DNA of 64,000 nt from Cystobacter fuscus DSM 2262 (GTDB lineage: Bacteria; Myxococcota; Myxococcia; Myxococcales; Myxococcaceae). The translations under genes were made by a program, and so were the position numbers. Location of the stretch: assembly GCF_000335475.2 (NCBI RefSeq), contig NZ_ANAH02000012.1, forward strand, positions 22,479-86,478, in the 5' to 3' direction. A model generated the notes under the pieces. It did no database searches. It saw nothing but the letters and a program-made list of their open reading frames with translations, and had not been told where the DNA came from. Below, piece after piece: positions 1 through 7,880 of this stretch. Numbering within the stretch: position 1 is the first letter of the stretch; each line of letters starts with the position of its first letter.

Positions 1-51
1 AAGCACCACCCAGACTCCATCGGCGAGAAGGCGCGCCTGGAGCGCCGAGGC

Positions 52-323
52 TAGCTTAGGGCAGTGTCCTCCAGCCGCGCGAGCAGTTGACCCTTCTTCA
101 CCCGCTGGCCTGCTCGAAGCATGGCGGCGATGCGATGCGCCTGGAGCGTGCCGGAGAGGATGGGGGGCGTCACTGCGGATGCGTGGCTCCACCTTCACCT
201 CGTCCTGAGGACCGAGCGCCACGGGGGGCTGGGCCTGGGCTTGAGGTGCCGCTGGCTCGGCGCGCCTCCCCGCCCGCAGCCCAGCCCGGCGAGCAGCCCC
301 AGTACTACGAGGACGGCAGTCAT
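52..323 (-). pseudogene. Remnant of an RND/HlyD-type periplasmic adaptor lipoprotein gene
   Basis: Reading the minus strand from ATG 323-321 gives a typical lipoprotein signal (MTAVLVVLGLLAGLGC), then an in-frame TGA at 197-195. Past the stop, the same frame resumes with a biotinyl/lipoyl-type adaptor signature (GQRVKKGQLLARLEDTAL, about 110-60) and ends at TAG 54-52. A short stretch in another frame around 210-181 (PQDEVKVEPR) also fits an adaptor protein, so at least one frameshift and an internal deletion are likely. Periplasmic adaptors join an inner-membrane RND or ABC pump to an outer-membrane channel. Nothing resembling the pump is present to the right, so this is a scar. The identification rests on one motif plus the signal peptide. 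Confidence 0.5.
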
Positions 324-427
324 GCCTGCTCCCCTCGGTGCGTACCGCCGCTCCCCGAGGCGTCTGGTGCTCGCACTCACCGGGTGCACCTCCTAACACA
401 CAGCGTTGGTGATGTGCATGAGAGGCC

Positions 428-461
428 TCCTATGCACTCAAGCTTCCTATGCACTCAAGCT
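428..461. repeat. Perfect 17-bp tandem direct repeat
   Basis: The 17-mer TCCTATGCACTCAAGCT occurs twice back to back (428-444 and 445-461) in the non-coding gap between the decayed adaptor gene and the defence-like operon. It may be a replication-slippage scar or a binding site. No flanking inverted repeat or integrase gene was seen. Confidence 0.85.
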
Positions 462-602
462 GGGGATGGCGGCCGATCCCCTGAGTTCTATCACGGGGCC
501 GTCCGCCATACCCCTCGAGAGGTATAGACCCCGGCGGTGGTTTGCTCAGGATTCGGTTCTGGTACAACCGCTGTCACACGTTCTGTCCGCACCGGTGAAG
601 CA

Positions 603-2813
603 ATGTCGGAGGTCGAAGTCATCGTCTACCGAGGGGGAGCAGTCGTCGACAGGGTGTCTCGGCCCCTGCGGAAGTTGGATGGCAAGCCCGCCGTCACCTA
701 TCGGAAGCAGCTGCACACGCTGGTGGGCGGCAACTCGATCTTCCTCGACGGCCTCTCCGAGGTCGAAGTCGTCGTCCACCAGGGGGGAGCGGTCGTCGAC
801 AGGGTGTCTCGGCCCCTGCGGGAGTTGGATGGCAAGCCCGCCGTCACCTATCAGCGGCGACTGCACGCACTGGTGGAGGGCAACTCGATCTTCCTCGAAG
901 CGCCTGCTGAAACGATTGGGGCGCAAGAAGAGGTTGGCCCACCGCGGAAGAAGGGCTGGGACCCGCTCCAGGAAGAGGTCATCGAGGCCTCTCCCGAGGC
1001 GCGGTTGCTGGTGGATGCAGGCCCGGGCACGGGCAAGACGGCCGTGGCTTGCGCTCGTGTCGCCCAGCTGATCGAACGACACGACATCCAGCCGACGCGT
1101 ATCTGGCTGGTGAGTTTCACGCGCACGGCAGTCCGAGAGGTCCGCAACCGCATCGCCACCGTGCTGGGAGACCAAGAAGCGGCCTACGCCGTGCGGATCG
1201 CTACACTGGACTCGCACGCATGGGCCATCCACAGCGGTTTCGACGAGACGGCGAAGATCGCGGGCTCGCACGAGCAGAACATCGATGAGGTGCTGCAGCT
1301 CATCCGTGAGGACGACCAAGTCGCCGACTACCTCGACAGGGTCGAACACCTGATCGTCGATGAAGCCCAGGACGTCGTCGGCATCCGCGCGGACTTGGTC
1401 ACCGCACTCATATCCAAGCTGTCACGAAGCTGCGGCGTGACCGTATTCGCAGACGAGGCCCAGGCCATCTACGGCTTCGCTAACGACACCGAGGCGCGGG
1501 CGTGCAAGGTCCGCCAATCGGCTCTCACCGAGAGGCTTCGCAAGGGCGACTACGGGTTCTCCGAGAAGTCGCTCAGGGAAGTCTTCCGCACGGACTCGCC
1601 CAGCCTGCTCTCGCTGTTCACCACCACGAGGGCAAAGGTGCTCGCGCCGTCCGAGAACGCCGTCGGCAAGCTAGAGGAACTGCGGCAGGAACTCGAGGGG
1701 CTTGCCGATGGCACCGTGCCAAGAATCGAGGAGCAGGAACTGGAGAAGGAGGAGGATCTCTTCGTGCTGTTCCGGCGGCGGGCGGAGGCGCTGCTCGCCT
1801 CCTCGTTCCTCTCGAGCAAGGGCGTCCGGCACAGGCTGCGCATGTCCGGCCTGCCCGTGTGCATCCTTCCCTGGGTTGGCGCGTGTCTTGGCGAGCACAC
1901 GGCCCCCGTACTGACGCGAACGGAGTTCCTCGTCCTGTGGAAGGAGCGCGTGGCGGGGACCCGGTGCGAGGCCTTGAGCGACGACGAGGCCTGGGCACTC
2001 CTGGTCCGTCATGCGGGAAGCACGGAGACCGTGGTCCAGATGCGGCGCCTGCGGGCGGTTCTCGGACGCACCCAACCACCGGCGGACTTCTGCACGTCCG
2101 AGCTGGGGACGCGGGGGCCGATCGTGGGCACCATCCACGCCTCCAAGGGCCGCGAGGCGGGCACCGTCCACCTGATGATGCCAGCAATGCCCGGCGACGA
2201 TATGGACTGCGACGAGGAGACTCGCGTCGTATTCGTCGGCGCCACACGGGCCAAGGCCAAGCTCAAGGTCGGCCAGGGATACAACCATCACTTCGCGACG
2301 AGCCTGGAATCGGGCCGCGCCTATGTCCTGCACTGCAAGCAGGGCAAGGCGAAAGCCCAGGTCGAGATCGGCCGCGATGGAGATGTCTCCGTCGAGGGCG
2401 CGGCCGCTACGTCCCTGTACGCCAACGCCGCGGAGGTCAGAGCGGTGCAGGAGAGGCTGCTGCAGAAGGTGGATGCACCGAGCACCGCGTGGGCCCGCCA
2501 CAACCCAGACGCCCACTTCACCTACATGCTCCGCACCGTGGATGGGGCCGAGTTGCTCGGGGCACTGACGGAGCGCGTCAATTCCGACCTTTTCAAGGTG
2601 GCCGCAGCGGCTCGCGCCAAGGTCAAGGGCGGCAATCGGAGGCCGCCCGACGAGCTCTGGCACCTGCATGTCGTGGGGGTGCGCACGGCGGTACTCGCCC
2701 CAGACTCCCCGGAGGCGGAACGACTCCACGCTCCCTGGTCCGCCAGTGGCATCGTGTTGGTCCCCATCGTTCTGGGTTACACGACGCTCACCTTCCCCTA
2801 TTACCAGCGTTGA
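603..2813 (+). CDS. UvrD/Rep-like superfamily 1 helicase with duplicated N-terminal module
   Basis: A 736-residue SF1A-type ATPase/helicase, first gene of the four-gene DISARM-like cassette. From the ATG at 603, residues 2-51 and 52-101 are two copies of a 50-residue module. Walker A (GPGTGKT) is at 140-146 and the UvrD-type Walker B (DEAQD) at 253-257. A UvrD C-terminal signature (TIHASKGREAGTVHL, then VVFVGATRAKAKL) lies around residues 509-550. The last ~100 residues match no domain I recognise. A GTG at 537 would add 22 residues, but ATG 603 sits exactly where the duplicated module begins and is preferred despite a weak ribosome site. The next gene starts 12 nt after the stop. SF1 helicases unwind or translocate on DNA. 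A role in phage-DNA processing is inferred from the neighbours. Confidence 0.8.
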   Translation: MSEVEVIVYRGGAVVDRVSRPLRKLDGKPAVTYRKQLHTLVGGNSIFLDGLSEVEVVVHQGGAVVDRVSRPLRELDGKPAVTYQRRLHALVEGNSIFLEAPAETIGAQEEVGPPRKKGWDPLQEEVIEASPEARLLVDAGPGTGKTAVACARVAQLIERHDIQPTRIWLVSFTRTAVREVRNRIATVLGDQEAAYAVRIATLDSHAWAIHSGFDETAKIAGSHEQNIDEVLQLIREDDQVADYLDRVEHLIVDEAQDVVGIRADLVTALISKLSRSCGVTVFADEAQAIYGFANDTEARACKVRQSALTERLRKGDYGFSEKSLREVFRTDSPSLLSLFTTTRAKVLAPSENAVGKLEELRQELEGLADGTVPRIEEQELEKEEDLFVLFRRRAEALLASSFLSSKGVRHRLRMSGLPVCILPWVGACLGEHTAPVLTRTEFLVLWKERVAGTRCEALSDDEAWALLVRHAGSTETVVQMRRLRAVLGRTQPPADFCTSELGTRGPIVGTIHASKGREAGTVHLMMPAMPGDDMDCDEETRVVFVGATRAKAKLKVGQGYNHHFATSLESGRAYVLHCKQGKAKAQVEIGRDGDVSVEGAAATSLYANAAEVRAVQERLLQKVDAPSTAWARHNPDAHFTYMLRTVDGAELLGALTERVNSDLFKVAAAARAKVKGGNRRPPDELWHLHVVGVRTAVLAPDSPEAERLHAPWSASGIVLVPIVLGYTTLTFPYYQR
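606..905 (+). repeat. In-frame 150-bp tandem duplication inside the helicase gene
   Basis: Copies lie at 606-755 and 756-905. By hand alignment they differ at about 21 of 150 positions and encode 50-residue modules differing at about 12 residues, with no indels. Most differences are nonsynonymous. The shared core includes GGAVVDRVSRPLR and LDGKPAVTY. Confidence 0.9.
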
Positions 2814-2825
2814 GAGACGAACAGC

Positions 2826-5800
2826 ATGGACAGGGAAACCATTGTAGAGCGCCTCGAGCGCGACCTGGTCGGGCCACCCGGCGGCGAAGAGACGCTCTCG
2901 GCCCGACCTTCGGACGTCTATCTGACGGGCATCCTCTGGCCTCGCCAGACTCGGATGGGGGCCGAGGAAGACGACCGCCTGGGGGTCGGCTCGGGCGATG
3001 AGGACACCGGCGGGCCCGCCAGCGAGGAGGAAGAGGTCTCGTTGGCGGGACTCAGCCGGCCCTGCTCGGCGGGCATCTCGTTCGCGGTCGCTGCGGAGCC
3101 GGGGACGCCCGCCGTGAAGGTGACGCTCCGGTGCGCCACCTACACGTCCAGGGAGGCCGAGTCCCAGGCCAAACGGTCCGCCAAGGGCCGTCCCCAGCTG
3201 GAGTGGGTCCGCAGGCAGCACATCCTGGAACTCGAGCCCATCCCCTGCGAGAGCGCCTCGAGGGAATTGGATCTCGCCAACCTGCCATCAGGGGTCCACT
3301 GCGAGGCGATGACCCCTCATGGGATACCAGCGGGCCTCAAGCTGCACGTCCGCACGGCGAACTGGGAGCGCGGACGCTTGGTGACCCTGACCGCGCTCAA
3401 TACCGCCGTACCCGACGAGTCCGAGGGAAGGAATGGCATCGAGCACGCCACCCTGTTCCAGGTCGTCATCGAAGTGAAGCCGTGCCCTGGCACGCAGTTG
3501 GTCGCGCGGCCCTCCAGGCGCGCCATCGTGGATGACGAGGATCGGTCCGCGGCGCTGCTCTATCGCAGGGCTCGAGAGTTCGCCGCGGGCCACACCTGCT
3601 CCGTTACCTGGAGCACGGAGCGCGACGCCGCTCATGCGTCGTCGATCTCCACGACGTGGGTGCCACGGGCCATCGTCCCGGCCGTCAGTGCCCGCGGCCA
3701 CGAGGTCTTCTCCTCCCTGTCCGGCGGCGAGTCCCTGCCGCTGTCCGCCGACTGGCTCTCCACGGCGTCCGACGTACAGCTGCGGCTCGCACTCATGCGG
3801 CTCGTCAACGCGTACCGGGAGTGGATCGTGCTTCGGGAGGCCGAAATTCCCGGCCTGCCAGCGGAGCTTCGCTCGACGGGCCTGCACAGCTTGGCGACGT
3901 GCCGGACCACGGCCGACCGCATGGAAGAAGGCGTCAGGCAGATCTCCGGCAACCCCAAGGCCGCGCTCGCTTTCCGCCTGGCGAACCGGGCGATGCTCAT
4001 GCAGCACGGATGGGATCCCGACAAGCGCAAGGGCGGCCCGCTGATGTGGCGGCCGTTCCAGCTCGGGTTCTTCCTGCTCTCGGTCGCGTCGCTGGCGGAT
4101 CGGAGCCATCCTCACCGGGGCATCATGGACCTGCTCTGGTTCCCCACCGGCGGTGGCAAGACCGAGGCCTACCTGGCCCTGATCGCCTTCCTCACCTTCC
4201 ACCGCAGGCTGACGGCCGCCGATGGTCCGGACTCGGGGGCGGGTGTCGCCGCCCTCATGCGCTACACCCTGCGCCTGCTGACGACGCAGCAGTTCTCCCG
4301 CGCCGCCGCCATGATGCTCGCCTGTGAGGCCATGCGCAGGCGGAAGGCGCCCGGTGTCCCGGCCGGGATCGAGCTGGGGAGCACTCCGTTCTCCATCGGC
4401 TTGTGGGTGGGCGGCGAGGCGACGCCGAACAAGTTCGACGTGGCGCGGGAAGCGCTCTCGGGCAGCAGCAACGTCGCGTCTCCGAAGCAACTGCTGGAGT
4501 GTCCCGCTTGCGGAGCGAGCCTGCGATGGGAGCCGAAAGTCCCCGAGCGCTCCATTCACGTCCGCTGCCTCACACCGGACTGCCTCCTGTACGATCCCGA
4601 GCTGCCACTTCCCGTCTGGACCGTGGACGAGGATGTGTACCGCAAGCAGCCGACCCTGCTGATCGGGACGGTGGACAAGTTCGCCCAGATCGTCCGCAAG
4701 GAGGAGGTGAATCAGCTCTTCGCCATCGGGCGGGGACTGGCCCCCGATCTCATCATCCAAGACGAGCTGCACCTGATCTCCGGCCCGCTGGGAACCGTGG
4801 TGGGCCTGTACGAGGCGGCCGTGGACAGCCTCTTCACTCGAGAAGGCAGGCGGCCGAAGATCATCGGGTCCACGGCGACCATCCGACGCGCGGCGGATCA
4901 GGTCGGAGCCCTGTTTGGCAGGGAGACCTGCCAGTTCCCGCCCCCCGGGCTCAGCGCGGCGGACTCCGGATTCGCCGTGGAGGATACCGAAGCCCCCGGC
5001 CGTCTGTACGCGGCGGTGACGACGGCGGGGCGCTCGGCGAAGTTCTCCCTCCAGGGGACAGCGGCCTCCCTGCTGCAGTCCGCCCAGGCGGCGTTCCCTT
5101 CAGTCGATGCGGCGGACCCCTACTGGACGCTGGTGGCCTACTTCAACTCGCTGCGCGAGCTGGGGGGCGCCCTCGTCCTGATGCAGGACGACGTCGCCGA
5201 CACGGTCGGCATGTACGCGACGCGCCGGGGTGAGCCGCCCCGGCCGGTGAAGGCCGTCGAGGAGTTGACGTCACGGCGCTCGCAGGACGAGGTCCGGGAC
5301 ATGCTCGGCCTGCTGGCGACAAAAGCGGGCAAGGACGGTGCCCTGGACGCGGTGCTCGCCAGCAACATGCTCAGTGTCGGCGTGGACGTGCCGCGGCTCG
5401 GCGTGATGCTGGTCAACGGCCAGCCCAAGGGCACGGCCGAGTACATCCAGGCGACCAGCCGCGTGGGCCGCAGGCATCCCGGCCTCGTGGTGGCGGTGCT
5501 CAACAACGCGAAGGCGCGGGACCGGTCGCACTTCGAGACCTTCCCCACTTGGCATGCCACCCTGTACCGGGACGTGGAGGCCACCAGCGTCACCCCCTTC
5601 TCCTCCCGGGCCCGCGACCGGGCCCTGCACGCCGTGCTGGTGGCACTCGTCAGACACTTGGTGCCAGGGATGCTCAAGCGACCAGACCTCGATGCGGCCG
5701 ATCCCGCCGCGCTCCAGGCCATCGTGGACGGCCTAGTGGCGCGCGCCAGGGCCGTGGATCCCTCGGAGAAGGACGTCCTGAGCGAGCTGACCGACCGGCT

Positions 5801-6044
5801 GGAGCAGTGGCGGGCCCGCTCCCCCCAACGCTACTGGGAGGACCGGATGCACAGACAATCCCTGCTCCAGAGCGCCGAGCGGGTCGCCACGATGAGGGCC
5901 CTTGGCCGCTCGCCGGGTGAGGCGTGGGCCACCCTGAACAACATGCGCAACGTCGAGCCGTCCGCGCACTTCCGGCTGGCCGAGCGTCTCAAGGACACGA
6001 CGGCGGCGGGTGGAAAGACAGGAGGAGACAATGGCCAACAATGA
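2826..6044 (+). CDS. drmA: DrmA-like DISARM helicase
   Basis: A 1072-residue SF2-type helicase matching DrmA, a core DISARM protein. DrmA with DrmB is known to bind DNA and is needed for interference. Visible motifs: Walker A (FPTGGGKT) at 439-446; a Cys4 zinc-ribbon-like insert with C559, C562, C581 and C586; a DELH box at 646-649; motif III (STAT) near 682; and motif VI (ATSRVGR) at 876-882. The ~400-residue N-terminal region before the helicase core is usual for DrmA. The final 14 nt overlap the start of drmB, so the two are probably translationally coupled. Length is slightly below typical DrmA proteins. Assignment to DrmA rather than another DUF1998-partnered helicase rests on the adjacent DrmB-type gene. 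Confidence 0.82.
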   Translation: MDRETIVERLERDLVGPPGGEETLSARPSDVYLTGILWPRQTRMGAEEDDRLGVGSGDEDTGGPASEEEEVSLAGLSRPCSAGISFAVAAEPGTPAVKVTLRCATYTSREAESQAKRSAKGRPQLEWVRRQHILELEPIPCESASRELDLANLPSGVHCEAMTPHGIPAGLKLHVRTANWERGRLVTLTALNTAVPDESEGRNGIEHATLFQVVIEVKPCPGTQLVARPSRRAIVDDEDRSAALLYRRAREFAAGHTCSVTWSTERDAAHASSISTTWVPRAIVPAVSARGHEVFSSLSGGESLPLSADWLSTASDVQLRLALMRLVNAYREWIVLREAEIPGLPAELRSTGLHSLATCRTTADRMEEGVRQISGNPKAALAFRLANRAMLMQHGWDPDKRKGGPLMWRPFQLGFFLLSVASLADRSHPHRGIMDLLWFPTGGGKTEAYLALIAFLTFHRRLTAADGPDSGAGVAALMRYTLRLLTTQQFSRAAAMMLACEAMRRRKAPGVPAGIELGSTPFSIGLWVGGEATPNKFDVAREALSGSSNVASPKQLLECPACGASLRWEPKVPERSIHVRCLTPDCLLYDPELPLPVWTVDEDVYRKQPTLLIGTVDKFAQIVRKEEVNQLFAIGRGLAPDLIIQDELHLISGPLGTVVGLYEAAVDSLFTREGRRPKIIGSTATIRRAADQVGALFGRETCQFPPPGLSAADSGFAVEDTEAPGRLYAAVTTAGRSAKFSLQGTAASLLQSAQAAFPSVDAADPYWTLVAYFNSLRELGGALVLMQDDVADTVGMYATRRGEPPRPVKAVEELTSRRSQDEVRDMLGLLATKAGKDGALDAVLASNMLSVGVDVPRLGVMLVNGQPKGTAEYIQATSRVGRRHPGLVVAVLNNAKARDRSHFETFPTWHATLYRDVEATSVTPFSSRARDRALHAVLVALVRHLVPGMLKRPDLDAADPAALQAIVDGLVARARAVDPSEKDVLSELTDRLEQWRARSPQRYWEDRMHRQSLLQSAERVATMRALGRSPGEAWATLNNMRNVEPSAHFRLAERLKDTTAAGGKTGGDNGQQ

Positions 6045-7878
6045 ACTCGGCAAGCTGCGCCGCAGCACGGTCGTCTCGACCTTCGGTCCCGGCGCGGTGG
6101 TGGACTTCCGGGCGGATGGTGCCGCGATCTCGGGTGTCGTCTCCGGCATCGAGGAGTGGGACAACAGCTTCAAGCCCCCCGGAGTGACCAACCCCCAGAG
6201 CGTGCACGAGCCACGACTGGAGCGGAAGCTGGGGGTGCGCGGCTTCCGGCTGCCCCCCGTCATCGACGAGAACCGGCGCGACGCGAACGGCAACCTCTCT
6301 CCCGACACGCGGCGGCTGGTGGCGGTCCGTTTCCCCGACTGGCTCCTGTGTCCGAACTGCGATCGGATTGCCCCCAGCCGCAAGTGGGGGGAGGAGCCCG
6401 GCAGGCCTACCCGTCATTGCGTGCAGTGCACCCGAAAAGCCCCGGGCGGCCACAAGGTCTTCGCCGTCCCGGTCCGCTTCGTGATGGCCTGCCCGCGAGG
6501 CCACCTCGACGACTTCCCCTGGCACTGGTGGGTGGGTCACACGCCCGATTGTGCGAACAAGGGCTTCCTGATGCTCAAGGCCGAGCGGCCGGGCTTGGCC
6601 GGACTGTTCGTCCGCTGCCCCGACTGCGGAGCGGGCAAGTCCCTGGATGGCATCTTCACCGAGGCGACCTGGAAGGATCGCATGAAGTGCAAGGGCAAGC
6701 GGCCCTGGCTCTCGGGGCCCGACGAGGACTGCGACAGCGACAAGCCCGTGCGGGCGATGCAGCGCGGCGCCTCAAACCTCTACTTCCCAGCCATCGAGTC
6801 GGCGCTCAGCATTCCCGACTGGTCCGACGGCCTCCAGGAGGCCCTCGGCGTCTATTGGCAGACCCTGGTGGACACACCCGCCGAGGATCGGCCCATGTTC
6901 GTGAAGCTCCTGGCCCGGGGAGACCTGAAGGCAGTGCTGCAGGAGCTGAAGCTGTCGCCGGAGGAGCTCTCCGCAGAGATTGATCGCCGCCTCCAGGCCC
7001 TCGAGGGGCCGGACATCCTCGATCTCCGGGGAGGCGAGTATCGCCAGTTCACCCTGGCGGGTGGCTACGCCGACCCCTCCGACAAGGAGTTCGAGACCCG
7101 GTCGGTAGCGGTCCCGATCCCCCTCAAGCCCTACTTCTCACGCATCGTCCGCGTTGTGCGCCTTCGCGAGGTCAGGGCCCTCTACGGGTTCACCCGCATC
7201 AACCCGCCGGGTGATGGCGGCGAAGAGCTCTCGCCCATCTGGCGCACGAAGCCGGACTGGCTGCCCGCCATCGATGTGAGGGGCGAGGGCATCTTCCTCG
7301 AGTTCTCCCCCGAGCGCCTCGATGCCTGGGAGTCCGAGGGTGTCCGCAAGAGGGCCGCGCGCATCAATGCCGCCTGGCGGGAGGAGTGGCTCGCCCGGTA
7401 TGGCGAGGAAGGCGGGGAGCCTCGGACGATCACGGCCCGTTTTCTCCTGGTCCACACCTTCGCGCATGCCCTGATGCGCCAGCTCACGCTGGACTGCGGC
7501 TATTCCAGTGCGTCGCTTAAGGAGCGGCTCTACGTGCGCGATGGCGAGGGGGCGATGGCAGGCCTCCTGGTGTACACGGCCACCTCGGACGCCGATGGAA
7601 CGCTCGGCGGGCTGCAGCGGCAGGGCGAGCCCGAACGGATCGCCAGAACCATCCCGGCGGCGATCCAGGCCATGGAGTGGTGCTCCTCGGACCCGCTGTG
7701 CATCGAGGGCGTCATGGGCGGAGCAGATGGCCTGTCGTTGGCGGCATGCCATGCGTGTGTGCTGGCCCCCGAAACGGCGTGTGAGGAGTTCAACCGCTTC
7801 CTCGACCGGGCCATGCTCGTCGGTGCCCCGGGGCATTCCGAGTCTGGCTACTTCACCCCGATGCTCCAGGATCCCTGA
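6031..7878 (+). CDS. drmB: DrmB-like DUF1998 protein
   Basis: A 615-residue protein whose N-terminus (LRRSTVVSTFGPGAVVDF) is the hallmark of DrmB, the second core DISARM component. A zinc ribbon is formed by C107, C110, C130 and C133. The C-terminal DUF1998 region has HTFAH near 475-479 and a further Cys cluster at C551, C557, C573, C576 and C584, likely a second metal site. The start is set at ATG 6031 because AGGAGG lies just upstream; GTG 6010 would add seven residues with no ribosome site. It overlaps drmA by 14 nt, and the next gene starts 2 nt after its stop. In DISARM, DrmB partners DrmA; the same is inferred here. Confidence 0.83.
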   Translation: MANNELGKLRRSTVVSTFGPGAVVDFRADGAAISGVVSGIEEWDNSFKPPGVTNPQSVHEPRLERKLGVRGFRLPPVIDENRRDANGNLSPDTRRLVAVRFPDWLLCPNCDRIAPSRKWGEEPGRPTRHCVQCTRKAPGGHKVFAVPVRFVMACPRGHLDDFPWHWWVGHTPDCANKGFLMLKAERPGLAGLFVRCPDCGAGKSLDGIFTEATWKDRMKCKGKRPWLSGPDEDCDSDKPVRAMQRGASNLYFPAIESALSIPDWSDGLQEALGVYWQTLVDTPAEDRPMFVKLLARGDLKAVLQELKLSPEELSAEIDRRLQALEGPDILDLRGGEYRQFTLAGGYADPSDKEFETRSVAVPIPLKPYFSRIVRVVRLREVRALYGFTRINPPGDGGEELSPIWRTKPDWLPAIDVRGEGIFLEFSPERLDAWESEGVRKRAARINAAWREEWLARYGEEGGEPRTITARFLLVHTFAHALMRQLTLDCGYSSASLKERLYVRDGEGAMAGLLVYTATSDADGTLGGLQRQGEPERIARTIPAAIQAMEWCSSDPLCIEGVMGGADGLSLAACHACVLAPETACEEFNRFLDRAMLVGAPGHSESGYFTPMLQDP

Positions 7879-7880
7879 AC

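Noticed and set aside
87..527. Two plus-strand open frames in the first 500 bp
   Set aside because: Products lack any domain; the minus-strand remnant of an adaptor lipoprotein explains the region better.
406..1071. Ser-rich frame with an apparent internal repeat
   Set aside because: The repeat is the out-of-frame image of the 150-bp duplication in the helicase gene.
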